A stretch of 64,000 nucleotides of DNA from Mesorhizobium sp. RMAD-H1 (GTDB lineage: Bacteria; Pseudomonadota; Alphaproteobacteria; Rhizobiales; Rhizobiaceae), in NCBI RefSeq assembly GCF_014191375.1, contig NZ_JACHWN010000004.1:124001-188000 (forward strand), written 5' to 3'. Position 1 is the stretch's first letter, and each line of letters starts with the position of its first letter. Under the pieces are notes generated by a model, which saw nothing but the letters and a program-made list of their open reading frames with translations, did not search any database and was not told the DNA's origin. A program made the translations under genes and the position numbers. Positions 30,249 through 39,473 of the stretch are shown here, piece after piece.

Positions 30249-30572
30249 CTAGTGCAGGTCGTCTTTTAGACGGGTATCCATGCTAAGCAGCTTTTCATAT
30301 TCCATGGTGCCATGGAAGATGCGAAGGATTTCGACGTCGGACGTCTTTATCCGATAGACGATGAGATAATTGCCGCAGACGCGCCGCCTTACGCCAGTAT
30401 TTTCAAAGCCGTCGAGGAGGGCAAATCTTTCGGGCATCCGACTGAGGCCCAAGCACTTCTCGCGCAGGTCCAGAATGAATTCACGCGCGCGCCGGGGGCC
30501 AACTTCCCGGCTTATGCGATCGCCGATCGCGCGCATATCGGATTGCGCCAGCTGGGAAAGCCGCACACGCAT
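30249..30572 (-). CDS. ParE/RelE family toxin
   Basis: The 107-residue protein has the ParE fold pattern: an N-terminal strand, helix DMRAIGDRISREVGPRRAREF, then GVRRRVCGNYLIVYRI and VEILRIFHGTMEYEKLL. ParE toxins inhibit DNA gyrase; RelE relatives cut mRNA. It overlaps the ParD gene by one base (TGATG), the usual antitoxin-first order. All core elements are present, so it appears intact. Confidence 0.9.
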   Translation of the reverse strand: MRVRLSQLAQSDMRAIGDRISREVGPRRAREFILDLREKCLGLSRMPERFALLDGFENTGVRRRVCGNYLIVYRIKTSDVEILRIFHGTMEYEKLLSMDTRLKDDLH

Positions 30573-30814
30573 CAGTCGGCGTATCGCTGCAAGAGTTCGT
30601 CAAAGACGAGGTCGGCGTCGTCCAGCTCCCCTCGATCCGCGGCGTCGATGCCTTTCTGCACCTCTCGCTTGAACACTTCCAGCTTTAATTCCCGCTCCTG
30701 CACCAGCCGGATGCCTTCCCGCAGCACCTCCGAGCGGGAGCGGTAGCGGCCGGACTTGACCAGTTCCTCGACATAATCCTCGAGCGGCTTTCCGAGATCG
30801 GCGCTGATTGCCAT
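30572..30814 (-). CDS. ParD family antitoxin
   Basis: The 80-residue ribbon-helix-helix protein starts MAISADLGKPLEDYVEELVK, followed by SGRYRSRSEVLREGIRLVQE, the classic ParD DNA-binding motif, and an acidic C-terminal toxin-binding tail (AADRGELDDADLVFDELL). It would neutralise the overlapping ParE and repress its own promoter. It sits 64 bases downstream of ureC, inside the urease locus. Confidence 0.92.
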   Translation of the reverse strand: MAISADLGKPLEDYVEELVKSGRYRSRSEVLREGIRLVQERELKLEVFKREVQKGIDAADRGELDDADLVFDELLQRYAD

Positions 30815-30878
30815 GGCTGAACTCCTTTCAGACGAGCGGATTAATAATAGTTATTAAATCCGCCCGAGGAAAGCTTGC

Positions 30879-32594
30879 TCAGAACAGGAAATATCTCTGC
30901 GCCATCGGCAGGACCGTCGCCGGTTCGCAGGTGAGCAATTCGCCGTCGGCGCGCACCTCATAGGTCTCGGGATCGACCTCGATATGCGGCGTGGCCGAAT
31001 TGTGCACCATGGAGGCCTTGGAGATGCCGCCCCGCGTGTTCTCGACGGCGAGCATTTCTTTCTCCACGCCGAGCCTAGCCTTGAGCCCGGCATCCAGCGC
31101 GGCGCGGCTGACGAAGGTGACCGAGGACTGGCTGACATTTTTGCCGTAGGCGCCGAACATATAGCGGTAGTGCACCGGCTGCGGTGTCGGGATCGAGGCG
31201 TTGGGGTCGCCCATGGGGGCGGCGGCGATCGAGCCGCCGAGCAGCACCATGTCGGGCTTGACGCCGAAGAAGGCCGGGTTCCACAACACCAGATCGGCGC
31301 GCTTGCCCACCTCGATCGAGCCGATATGGGCGGAGATCCCGTGGGCGATGGCGGGATTGATCGTATATTTGGCGATATAGCGCTTGACGCGGAAATTGTC
31401 GTTGCCGCTGCCCTTGTCCTCGGGCAGGGCGCCACGCTGGCGCTTCATCTTGTCCGCCGTCTGCCAGGTGCGGATCAGCACTTCGCCCACACGGCCCATT
31501 GCCTGGCTGTCCGACGAGATGATCGAGAAGGCGCCGATATCGTGCAAGATGTCCTCCGCCGCGATCGTCTCCTTGCGGATGCGGCTTTCGGCAAAGGCGA
31601 CGTCCTCCGGGATCGACGGCGACAGATGGTGGCAGACCATCAGCATGTCGAGATGCTCGGCGATGGTGTTGCCCGTATAGGGCCGTGTCGGGTTGGTCGA
31701 GGAGGGGATGACGTTCGCCAGGCCGCACACCTTGATGATATCGGGCGCGTGGCCGCCGCCCGCTCCCTCGGTGTGGAAGGCATGGATGGTGCGGCCCTTG
31801 AAGGCGGCCACCGTATCCTCGACGAAGCCGCTTTCATTGAGCGTATCGGTGTGGATCATCACCTGGATGTCATAGGCATCAGCGACGGAAAGACAGTTGT
31901 CGATCGCCGCCGGCGTCGTACCCCAGTCTTCGTGCAGCTTCAGGGCGCAGGCCCCACCCAGCACCATCTCCTCCAGCGCCTTGGGCAGCGAGGCATTGCC
32001 CTTGCCGGAAAGGCCTATATTCATTGGGATGGTGTCGAAGGACTGGATCATCCGGCCCATATGCCAGGGACCCGGGGTGCAGGTGGTTGCCAGCGTGCCG
32101 TGCGCCGGGCCGGTGCCGCCGCCGAGCATGGTGGTGACGCCCGACATCAGCGCCTCCTCGATCTGCTGCGGGCAGATGAAATGGATATGCGCGTCGAAGC
32201 CGCCGGCGGTGAGGATCTTGCCTTCGCCGGCGATCGCCTCCGTGCCGGGGCCGACGATGATGGTGACGCCGGGCTGCGTATCGGGGTTGCCGGCCTTGCC
32301 GATGCCTGAGATGCGCCCGTCCTTGAGCCCGATATCGGCCTTGTAGATGCCGGTGACGTCGACGACCAGCGCATTGGTGATGACGGTATCGACGGCGCCG
32401 TCGGCGCGCGCCGCCTGGCTCTGGCCCATGCCGTCGCGGATCACCTTGCCCCCGCCGAACTTCACCTCCTCGCCATAGATGGTGAAGTCCTTTTCCACCT
32501 CGACGAAGAGTTCGGTATCGGCGAGCCGCACCTTGTCGCCGGTCGTGGGGCCGAACATCTGGGCATAGGCTGATCGGGAAATCCTGGCGGGCAT
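30879..32594 (-). CDS. ureC: Urease alpha subunit UreC
   Basis: The 571-residue catalytic subunit hydrolyses urea at a dinickel centre. Ligands and catalytic residues are in place: His136/His138 (AHIHF), carbamylated Lys219 (ALKLHEDWG), His248, His274, Cys321-His322-His323 on the flap (MVCHHLS), and Asp362 (SSDSQAMGR). AGGAG precedes the ATG at 32594. Unlike the usual compact order, 667 bases and an opposed gene separate it from ureB. Confidence 0.98.
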   Translation of the reverse strand: MPARISRSAYAQMFGPTTGDKVRLADTELFVEVEKDFTIYGEEVKFGGGKVIRDGMGQSQAARADGAVDTVITNALVVDVTGIYKADIGLKDGRISGIGKAGNPDTQPGVTIIVGPGTEAIAGEGKILTAGGFDAHIHFICPQQIEEALMSGVTTMLGGGTGPAHGTLATTCTPGPWHMGRMIQSFDTIPMNIGLSGKGNASLPKALEEMVLGGACALKLHEDWGTTPAAIDNCLSVADAYDIQVMIHTDTLNESGFVEDTVAAFKGRTIHAFHTEGAGGGHAPDIIKVCGLANVIPSSTNPTRPYTGNTIAEHLDMLMVCHHLSPSIPEDVAFAESRIRKETIAAEDILHDIGAFSIISSDSQAMGRVGEVLIRTWQTADKMKRQRGALPEDKGSGNDNFRVKRYIAKYTINPAIAHGISAHIGSIEVGKRADLVLWNPAFFGVKPDMVLLGGSIAAAPMGDPNASIPTPQPVHYRYMFGAYGKNVSQSSVTFVSRAALDAGLKARLGVEKEMLAVENTRGGISKASMVHNSATPHIEVDPETYEVRADGELLTCEPATVLPMAQRYFLF

Positions 32595-32797
32595 CAACGG
32601 CTCCTAGCGTATGTACGGGGGACGAGCTGTCGGGTTTCCGGCCTTTTTTCCGCCACGTTATGGTCACGGAAAAACCCGAGGGGTGACAGCCTCAGAGCGA
32701 ATTCGTCGTGTGGGGTATGATGGTTAACGGAAGGTCGCCGGCCGCTCTGATTCGCGAGGCGGCCGGCTGGTCGAAATGCCAATCGAAAGGATAAAGC

Positions 32798-33187
32798 ATG
32801 CGCAGGACGATGATCAGAATGACTGCCCTGGCTGCCTTCGCCGCGCTGCCTCTTGGCTTCGCGGCTCACGCGCAAGCCCAGCAGGCGCCGTCCGCCCAGA
32901 CGCCGGCTACGCCCGGCCAAGGCGAGGCGCAGCAACCTGCAAGTCCCGGCATCAAGCGCGTCGCCATCGTGGATATCAGCGAGTTGCCCCCGGCCACGCA
33001 GGAGCAGGTCAATGCGGCTGTCGCCCAGACCGGCGATGAGGACCTCAAGGCCTTGCGCAGCTCCATCGACGCCACGCCGCAGCTGACCGCCGCGCTGAAG
33101 GAAAAGGGCGTGACCTCGGCTCAGGTGATCGCCGCCAATGTCGACAATGACGGGACCCTGACGCTGGTGACGAAGAAGGCGAGCTGA
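32798..33187 (+). CDS. Small secreted protein inserted between ureB and ureC
   Basis: The 129-residue product has a signal peptide (ALAAFAALPLGFAAHAQAQ) and a Gln/Ala/Pro-rich linker. A mature region follows of about 80 residues with VAIVDISELPPATQEQVNAA and ATPQLTAALKEKGVTSAQVI, ending NVDNDGTLTLVTKKAS. AAAGGATAAAGC precedes the ATG. It is the only rightward gene in the urease locus and is divergent from ureC. The family is not recognised; a link with urease is positional only. Confidence 0.8.
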   Translation: MRRTMIRMTALAAFAALPLGFAAHAQAQQAPSAQTPATPGQGEAQQPASPGIKRVAIVDISELPPATQEQVNAAVAQTGDEDLKALRSSIDATPQLTAALKEKGVTSAQVIAANVDNDGTLTLVTKKAS

Positions 33188-33261
33188 CGTCCTCGCCGTC
33201 TTGGGATCGGCTGAGTGGAGGTTGCCGGGAAGGCAGCCTCTGAAAGGTGCTGCCCGTTTCG

Positions 33262-33567
33262 TCACAGCCTGCCCATGATTTGCTGCCGGAAGCCATAGAC
33301 CCTGCGGCTGCCTGAAAGCGGCACCAGCGTCACGTCGCGCTCCTGTCCCGGCTCGAAGCGGACGGCGGTGCCGGCCGCAATATCGAGACGCATGCCGCGT
33401 GCCTTTTCCCGGTCGAAGACAAGGCCTTCATTCGTCTCGAAGAAATGATAGTGCGATCCGACCTGCACCGGACGGTCGCCGGTATTGGCGACCTTGAGCG
33501 TGACGGTCGGTGCGCCGGCGTTGAGTTCGATCTCGCCATCGGCGGTGATGATTTCGCCCGGGATCAT
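33262..33567 (-). CDS. ureB: Urease beta subunit UreB
   Basis: The 101-residue structural subunit starts [18 protein letters not shown], typical of UreB, and contains [11 protein letters not shown] and [22 protein letters not shown] lies seven bases before the ATG at 33567; the ATG two codons upstream is too close to it. It sits 18 bases after the HupE/UreJ gene. Confidence 0.96.
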   Translation of the reverse strand: MIPGEIITADGEIELNAGAPTVTLKVANTGDRPVQVGSHYHFFETNEGLVFDREKARGMRLDIAAGTAVRFEPGQERDVTLVPLSGSRRVYGFRQQIMGRL

Positions 33568-33585
33568 GGTCATTCTCCTGTACGC

Positions 33586-34176
33586 TCAGCCGGCCACAGC
33601 CAGCCAGATGCCGGCCAGCGCCGTTGCGCCGCCCGCGAGACGCGCGACGGTCCGGCCCATATCGCTGCCGAAAAGCCGCGGCAGTCCAAGGCCGATACCG
33701 ATGCCGGCGACGTGCAGAATCGCCGTTGCAAGCGCAAAGCCGAGACCATAGGCGGCAGCACCGGCCGATCCCATCTCGCCGCCATGGGCGTGCCCGTGAA
33801 ACAGCGCGAAGAAGCCGACCATTGCCATCGCGGCTGGTGTCGGAACCTTGAGCGCGATTGCCGCCAGAAGCCCGATCGCCACCACCGAAGCCAGGATGAC
33901 CGGCTCGACGAAGGGCAGCGGCGCGCCGGCGAGCGCCAGCATGAAGCCGGCCATCATCGTTGCGACGAAGGCGGCAGGCACCAGCCACAGCGCGCGGCCG
34001 CCCAGGAGCGCCGCCCAGAGACCGACGGCGACCATCGCCAGAATGTGGTCGGGGCCGAAAAGCGGATGCGAGAAGCCGGCGGCGAAGGATCCGTGCTCGG
34101 CCGGGTTGAGATGGGCGAGGGCAGGCGTCGCGACGAGCGTCAGGATCGCAGTGGAGAGAAGGGCGGATTTGCGCAT
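33586..34176 (-). CDS. ureJ: HupE/UreJ family nickel (cobalt) transporter-like protein
   Basis: The 196-residue membrane protein starts with a signal sequence (ILTLVATPALAH) and has the HupE/UreJ motif HPLFGPDHILAMVAVGLWA, five to six helices, and a second metal motif ALFHGHAHGGEMG. Family members are secondary nickel permeases linked to urease or hydrogenase. Its place between ureA and ureB supports nickel supply to urease. Confidence 0.93.
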   Translation of the reverse strand: MRKSALLSTAILTLVATPALAHLNPAEHGSFAAGFSHPLFGPDHILAMVAVGLWAALLGGRALWLVPAAFVATMMAGFMLALAGAPLPFVEPVILASVVAIGLLAAIALKVPTPAAMAMVGFFALFHGHAHGGEMGSAGAAAYGLGFALATAILHVAGIGIGLGLPRLFGSDMGRTVARLAGGATALAGIWLAVAG

Positions 34177-34216
34177 CTTGTTCCCTGTTGTGATGGATTG
34201 ATAATTGCTTGAAGGG

Positions 34217-34519
34217 CTAACGGATCGGCTCGTGCACCGTCACCAGCTTGGTGCCGTCGGGAAAGGTCGCCTCGACCTGGACGTCATGGATCATCTCGGC
34301 GACGCCCTCCATGACCTGATCGCGGGTAATCACATGTGCCGCCGCTTCCATCAGCTCGGCGACGGGGCGTCCGTCGCGCGCCCCTTCGACAACGAAATCG
34401 GTAATCAGCGCAATCGCTTCGGGGTGGTTGAGCTTGACGCCGCGTTCGAGCCTTCTGCGGGCCACCATCGCCGCCATCGCAATCAGGAGCTTGTCTTTCT
34501 CGCGCGGCGTCAGATTCAT
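34217..34519 (-). CDS. ureA: Urease gamma subunit UreA
   Basis: The 100-residue structural subunit begins [20 protein letters not shown] and ends [19 protein letters not shown], near-identical to the family pattern. It is 14 bases downstream of ureD. Confidence 0.97.
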   Translation of the reverse strand: MNLTPREKDKLLIAMAAMVARRRLERGVKLNHPEAIALITDFVVEGARDGRPVAELMEAAAHVITRDQVMEGVAEMIHDVQVEATFPDGTKLVTVHEPIR

Positions 34520-34533
34520 GTCTCATCCTGTTT

Positions 34534-35376
34534 TCACGTTGACCATACTTTGGGCAGCTCTGCTTTTTTATTGAGCAGGCCGATCAGCGGTATCAGCCTC
34601 TTCCTCAGCGAATAGGCGTCCTCATCGACAAGCCGAGCAAGAAGCTTGCCAGACCAGGCCGATACGCCGCCTTCCCTGCCGACGATTGCACGTGCACCGT
34701 CGAGGTGCCGCTCGCAGTCCCCTGCGACAAGCAGCACGGTCGCGAAGACGCGCCTGTCGCCCAGCAGCGCCGGCCGCGCCAGCATCGCCCCTGCATCAGG
34801 GCCGACGGAGAAGTTTTCCGCATGTTCGAGCCTGCCACCGCGCCGGATGCGCCAGCAGTCGCGAAAGCTTGCCTTGCCGATGTCCTCGCCCATCGCCTTG
34901 CGGCCGAAGACGACCGCCTCGACGATCAGCGCCGTCGCCGTCGGGGCGAGATCGACTGTCAGCCTGCGGGAGAGTGCCGAGCGTTCGAAAAGGATCGTTT
35001 CCTGCGGCAGCCAGGCCATCGCCCCGCCAGCCGCCACCTCGATGGTCGTGTCCACCGTCGCGGTGGAGCCTTCCTCCGCCTTATAGATCTTCTCGCAGGC
35101 CTGCGTCGTGAACGACGCGCGGCAATCCGCACCAAGCGCGAAATGCCAGCGCATCCGGTCGCCGCCGGTCAGCCCGCCCGCCGTGTTGATCATCACCGCT
35201 TCGAGATGGTTGCCCGGGGCCTGCGGAAAGCGCAATTTGGCTGCGCCTTCCTGGAAGAGCGTTCCGATCCGCGTCCGGTCTTCGACCTTCTTCAGCGACA
35301 GCCGCCCCTCGCCGGAGGTGCGTTGCGGTGCGGGGCCTGTTTCCGGCATGGGCATCGGGTCGCTTGGATATCTCAT
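34534..35376 (-). CDS. ureD: Urease accessory protein UreD (UreH)
   Basis: The 280-residue beta-rich scaffold of the UreDFG complex is recognised by FPQAPGNHLEAVMINTAGGLTGGD, FTTQACEKIYKAEEG, AWLPQETILFERSALSR, and GRKAMGE. It is the first gene of the urease locus and starts 40 bases after the frcK stop on the same strand. Transcription from the fructose operon could therefore read into urease unless a terminator in that short gap acts; none is obvious. Confidence 0.95.
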   Translation of the reverse strand: MRYPSDPMPMPETGPAPQRTSGEGRLSLKKVEDRTRIGTLFQEGAAKLRFPQAPGNHLEAVMINTAGGLTGGDRMRWHFALGADCRASFTTQACEKIYKAEEGSTATVDTTIEVAAGGAMAWLPQETILFERSALSRRLTVDLAPTATALIVEAVVFGRKAMGEDIGKASFRDCWRIRRGGRLEHAENFSVGPDAGAMLARPALLGDRRVFATVLLVAGDCERHLDGARAIVGREGGVSAWSGKLLARLVDEDAYSLRKRLIPLIGLLNKKAELPKVWST

Positions 35377-35416
35377 CCCTTACGCAATAGCTGCAAACGC
35401 GGGTGCCCTCAACGCG

Positions 35417-36046
35417 TTAATCCCTGACCACATAATCCGCCGGCCGCGATGACGAGACGACCAGCTGCGCATTCGGAATATCGTTGGAAAGGGCGCGGTT
35501 GCGCGCCTCCTCCGGCGTATGATCGTGGTCGAGCCAGCGCTGGATCAGCCGCCGTTCGAGTTCATCGAAGGGCACGTCGAGGAAGATGGTGAGATCGAAC
35601 AGCGGATGGAGCCGGCTCCACGGCGCCTCGTCGAGCAGCAGGTAATTGCCCTCGACGATGAGGATGCGATGTTTCGCCAGGACCATCGAGGCACCGGCGC
35701 GGGAGAGATCGAGCGTCCGGTCGAAAACGGGGATGACGATATCCTCGTCCGCAACTCTGAGCCGCTTCAGGAGCATCTGGAAACCGGCGCAGTCGAAGGT
35801 CGGCGGCGAGCCCTTGCGGCTCCTCAAATTCCGTTGATCGAGGATTGCATTGTCGAGGTGGAATCCATCCATCGGCACGATGGCCGACGGCCCGTCGCCG
35901 CCCTTGTTGAGCGCATCGCGCAGCTGTTGCGAAAGCGTCGACTTGCCGGCGCCAGGCGGCCCGGCGATGGCGACCAGAAGGCGCTCGCCTTCCTTCAGCC
36001 GCGACAGGATGGCCGAGGGCAACGTCTCGCGGCTGATGGTCTCCAT
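35417..36046 (-). CDS. frcK: P-loop sugar/nucleoside kinase, FrcK-like
   Basis: The 209-residue protein of the uridine kinase/phosphoribulokinase class has a Walker A AGPPGAGKSTLSQQL and VPMDGFHLDN, SRKGSPPTFD, and LIVEGNYLLLDE. It is the last gene of a frcBCA fructose-uptake operon, the same place as frcK in Sinorhizobium meliloti frcBCAK. The substrate is not certain; fructose phosphorylation is suggested by context, while the fold is that of nucleoside/pantothenate-type kinases. Confidence 0.85.
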   Translation of the reverse strand: METISRETLPSAILSRLKEGERLLVAIAGPPGAGKSTLSQQLRDALNKGGDGPSAIVPMDGFHLDNAILDQRNLRSRKGSPPTFDCAGFQMLLKRLRVADEDIVIPVFDRTLDLSRAGASMVLAKHRILIVEGNYLLLDEAPWSRLHPLFDLTIFLDVPFDELERRLIQRWLDHDHTPEEARNRALSNDIPNAQLVVSSSRPADYVVRD

Positions 36047-36065
36047 ATTCCCCCCGAAGCGAAGA

Positions 36066-36854
36066 TCAGGCGGCGGCCATTTCCGCCGGCGGCTTCATGG
36101 CGCCCGTCATCAGGGCCACCGCATCCGACATCGAATAATCGGAAGGCTTGATTACCGCAAGCCTGCGCCCGAGGCGGTGGATATGGATGCGGTCGGCGAC
36201 CTCGAAGACATGCGGCATGTTGTGCGAGATGAGCACGATCGGCAGCCCCCGCGCCTTCACATCCTGGATGAGATCGAGGACGCGGCGCGACTCCTTGACG
36301 CCGAGTGCGGCCGTCGGCTCGTCCATGATGACGACCTTGGAGCCGAAGGCGGCCGCGCGCGCCACCGCCACGCCCTGCCTCTGGCCGCCGGAAAGCGTCT
36401 CCACCGCCTGGCCGATATTCTGGATGGTCATCAGTCCGAGCTCGGAGAGCTTTTCGCGCGCCGTCCTCTCCATGGCCGGGCGGTCGAGCATGCGGAACCA
36501 GCTTCCGAGCACGCCGGGCTTGCGGATCTCGCGGCCCAGAAACATGTTGTCGGCGATCGACAGCGCGGGTGAGAGCGCCAGGTTCTGATAGACGGTTTCG
36601 ATGCCCGCCGCTCGCGCATCCATGGGCGAATGGAAGTGGACCGGCTTGCCGTCGAGCCGGATCTCGCCCTCGTCGGGAGAGACCGCGCCGGAGAGCGCCT
36701 TGATGAGCGTGGATTTGCCCGCGCCGTTGTCGCCGATCACGGCAAGGATTTCGCCGGGAGAGAGATCGAAATCGGCGTGATCGAGCGCCGTCACCCGGCC
36801 ATAGCGCTTGACGAGGCTGCGGGCTGAGAGAATGGGTTGCACGGATGCGTTCAT
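36066..36854 (-). CDS. frcA: Fructose ABC transporter ATP-binding protein
   Basis: The 262-residue single-domain sugar ATPase has Walker A GDNGAGKST (41-49), signature LSGGQRQG (154-161), Walker B VVIMDEP and the H-loop ISHN. The start at ATG 36854 overlaps the frcC stop (ATGA); the longer frame is a shadow of frcC. It energises high-affinity fructose import with FrcB and FrcC. Confidence 0.94.
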   Translation of the reverse strand: MNASVQPILSARSLVKRYGRVTALDHADFDLSPGEILAVIGDNGAGKSTLIKALSGAVSPDEGEIRLDGKPVHFHSPMDARAAGIETVYQNLALSPALSIADNMFLGREIRKPGVLGSWFRMLDRPAMERTAREKLSELGLMTIQNIGQAVETLSGGQRQGVAVARAAAFGSKVVIMDEPTAALGVKESRRVLDLIQDVKARGLPIVLISHNMPHVFEVADRIHIHRLGRRLAVIKPSDYSMSDAVALMTGAMKPPAEMAAA

Positions 36855-37933
36855 GCTGCAGCCTTTCTGATCCACTGGTCGATTGCGACGGCGGCGATGA
36901 TGAGGAGGCCGATCATCAGATAGGTCCATTGCGGGTCTGTGCCCCACAGCCTGAGCCCCAGCGCAAAGACGCCGACGATCAGCGCCCCGAACATGGTGCC
37001 GAGGATCGAGCCGCGGCCGCCGAAGAGCGAGATGCCGCCGATCACCACCGCGGTGATCGATTCGATATTGGCGAACTGTCCGGCCGTCGGCGAGACGGAG
37101 CCGAGCCGCCCGATGAGCGCCCAGCCGGCCAGCGCGCAGATGAGGCCGGAGAGCACATAGACGGAGACCAGGACGGGCTTGACCCGCACGCCGGAGAGCT
37201 CCGCCGCCTGCGCGTCGTCGCCGATCGCGTAGACGTGACGCCCCCATGCCGTGTGGTTGAGCACGTACCAGAGCAGGAAGACGAGCAGCACGAAGGTGAC
37301 GACGCCATAGGTGAACACCGCGCCGCCGAGCCGGATGCTCTGTCCGAAGAATTGCAGGATAGGCGCTTCCGCGCTGATATCCTGGGCGCGGATGGTCTCG
37401 TTGGCGGAATAGAGGAAATTCGTGGCAAGGATCACCTGCCACATGCCGAGCGTGACGATGAAGGGCGGCAGCCTGACATAGGCGACGAGAAAGCCGTTGA
37501 TGAAGCCGCACAACGCGCCGACGGCGAAGCCGCAGAGGATCGAGAGTTCCGCCGGCAGGCCGTAGCGGAAGGTGAACTGGCCCATGACCACCGAGGACAG
37601 CACCATTATGGCGCCGACCGAGAGGTCGATGCCGGCCGTCAGGATCACCAGCGTCTGCGCCGCCGCAACGATACCCGTGATCGCCACCTGCTGCAGGATC
37701 AGGGTCAGCGAGAAGGCAGAGAAGAATTTCGATCCCACCAGAAGGCCGAAGACGACCAGCGAGACGATGAGGACGATCAGCGGCACGGCGGCCGGATTCC
37801 CGTGCAGGAACTCGCGTCCCCGCTGCAGAGGCGTCTTGCCGGGATGTTCGAAGGAAGCGACCTCGCTGGCGCTGCCTGAGAGCACGCTCTCGAAATTCTG
37901 AGACGGCGTCGCAGCCGTTTTCGGCTCAGTCAT
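36851..37933 (-). CDS. frcC: Fructose ABC transporter permease
   Basis: The 360-residue permease of the RbsC class has about ten helices and the family motifs LTAGIDLSVGAIMVLSSVV, RLPPFIVTLGMW, and GRLGSVSPTAGQFANIESI with the cytoplasmic VIGGISLFGGRGSILGTMFG. GAGGAG precedes the ATG at 37933. It is co-transcribed with frcB upstream and frcA downstream. Confidence 0.94.
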   Translation of the reverse strand: MTEPKTAATPSQNFESVLSGSASEVASFEHPGKTPLQRGREFLHGNPAAVPLIVLIVSLVVFGLLVGSKFFSAFSLTLILQQVAITGIVAAAQTLVILTAGIDLSVGAIMVLSSVVMGQFTFRYGLPAELSILCGFAVGALCGFINGFLVAYVRLPPFIVTLGMWQVILATNFLYSANETIRAQDISAEAPILQFFGQSIRLGGAVFTYGVVTFVLLVFLLWYVLNHTAWGRHVYAIGDDAQAAELSGVRVKPVLVSVYVLSGLICALAGWALIGRLGSVSPTAGQFANIESITAVVIGGISLFGGRGSILGTMFGALIVGVFALGLRLWGTDPQWTYLMIGLLIIAAVAIDQWIRKAAA

Positions 37934-37951
37934 GGATAGCTCCTCATGATC

Positions 37952-38001
37952 AGGGGAGCAGGGAGTATGTGGAAATAATCCCCCTGCTGCCCTACTCCCC
38001 T
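37952..38001 (-). repeat. Imperfect hairpin in the frcB-frcC gap
   Basis: AGGGGAG (37952-37958) pairs with CTCCCCT (37995-38001) and AGGG (37960-37963) with CCCT (37990-37993), with one mismatch. Lying just after frcB on the minus strand, it could stabilise the frcB message or attenuate downstream expression, as often in binding-protein operons. Confidence 0.55.
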
Positions 38002-38034
38002 GTCCTTTATTCCCTTGCGAGCGAAGCGAGCCGC

Positions 38035-39057
38035 TCAGCCCCAGCACTTCTCCAGGGCGGTCTTGGTGTCGATGGAGGGGATGCCTTCCACCGGCTTGTC
38101 GGTGACCAGCGCTACGCCGGTATCGACGAAGGTCTTGCCTTCCGTCGGCTTCGGCTTTTCGCCGGTGTCGGCGAATTTCTTGATGGCCTCGACGCCGAGC
38201 GCCGCCATCTGCAGCGGATATTGCTGCGAGGTCGCGCCGATGATGCCTTCCTGCACGTTCTTCACGCCTGGGCAGCCGCCGTCGATGGAGACGATCAGCA
38301 CGTCCTTCTCCCGGCCCAGCGCCTTCAGCGCCTCGTAGGCGCCTGCCGCAGCCGGCTCGTTGATGGTGTGGACGACGTTGATCATCGGGTCCTTCTGCAG
38401 AAGGTTCTCCATGGCGCGGCGTCCGCCTTCCTCGTTGCCGTCCGTCAGGTCGCGGCCGACGATGCGCGCATCGTCCTCGTCGCCAAGCCGCGTCTCGTCC
38501 TTGGGATCGATGCCGAAGCCCTTGTCGAAGCCCTGGTCGCGGAGCACATCGACGCTCGGCTGGGCGGCGGTCAGGTTGAGGAAGGCGACCTTGGCGTTCT
38601 TTGCCTCATCGCCGAGCGTGGCGGCCGCCCATTTGCCGACCAGTTCGCCCGCCAGGAAATTGTCCGTGGCGAAGGTGGCGTCGGCGGCGTCGGCAGGCTC
38701 GAGCGGCGTATCGAGGGCGATCACCAGAATACCCGCGTCGCGCGCCTTCTGCAGGCTCGGCACGATGCCCTTGGTGTCGGATGCGGTGATCAGAATGCCC
38801 TTGGCGCCGTCGGCGATGCAGGTCTCGATGGCCGCCATCTGGCTTTCGCTGTCGCCGTCGATCTTGCCCGCATAGGTCTTGAGGTTGACGCCCAGTTCCT
38901 TTGCCTTGGCCAGCGCGCCTTCCTTCATCTTGACGAAGAAGGGGTTGGTGTCGGTCTTGGTGATGAGGCAGGCGCCGACATCGGCCGCATTGGCAGGCAT
39001 GGCGGCGACGCCGAGTGCAAAGGCGGCGAAAGCCGACGATAGGATCATCTTCTTCAT
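38035..39057 (-). CDS. frcB: Fructose ABC transporter substrate-binding protein
   Basis: The 340-residue periplasmic protein has a signal peptide ending near AMPANA and the FrcB/RbsB fold, with [59 protein letters not shown], and [20 protein letters not shown]. The sequence closely follows the S. meliloti FrcB I recall, which binds fructose and also ribose and mannose. GGGAGGA precedes the ATG at 39057; the frame's upstream extension is spurious. It is first in frcBCAK, divergent from frcR. Confidence 0.94.
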   Translation of the reverse strand: MKKMILSSAFAAFALGVAAMPANAADVGACLITKTDTNPFFVKMKEGALAKAKELGVNLKTYAGKIDGDSESQMAAIETCIADGAKGILITASDTKGIVPSLQKARDAGILVIALDTPLEPADAADATFATDNFLAGELVGKWAAATLGDEAKNAKVAFLNLTAAQPSVDVLRDQGFDKGFGIDPKDETRLGDEDDARIVGRDLTDGNEEGGRRAMENLLQKDPMINVVHTINEPAAAGAYEALKALGREKDVLIVSIDGGCPGVKNVQEGIIGATSQQYPLQMAALGVEAIKKFADTGEKPKPTEGKTFVDTGVALVTDKPVEGIPSIDTKTALEKCWG

Positions 39058-39473
39058 GAATTCCTCCCGAATTGTGCCGGTATTGGTGCCGGCTGAAAGA
39101 GCAATGGCCTGATGCGTTCTCCGCCGCATCGTCCAACTTCGGTTCAGTGCACGAGCCTGCCGCAAGGATCGGACGGTTTTCAGGCATCATAGCACTAAAT
39201 ACGCTGGCCTCGTGGTTGAACATTTGATCCAGACGCCAGCACATTCGATCATAGGGAAACACGCGAATAAGGGACCTGTCAATAAATAAATCCGCTTGAT
39301 TTATTAATCCGCTGTGTCAACCTTGATGGGAGAGAAGCCGCCGCTCCAGATGCGCATGTTGTCGCGGCGGCCCGCCGGCACGCCATGTGAACAGTTCCAG
39401 CACTTTGACTTGACAAGTGTTTTCACTAGAAGGCGAAACTGTCGGGATGCAACTGGCGGTTCAGGGATTACGG
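39058..39473. promoter_or_regulatory. frcB-frcR divergent control region
   Basis: This 416-base gene-free region must hold both promoters. The main feature is an A/T-rich palindrome at 39285-39305, with arms AATAAATC and GATTTATT around CGCTT, shaped like ROK-repressor (NagC/Mlc-type) operators. A minus-strand TTGACA (39277-39282) adjoins it. A second small palindrome, ACTTGACAAGT, is at 39408-39418 near the frcR start. Exact promoter hexamers could not be fixed. Confidence 0.6.
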
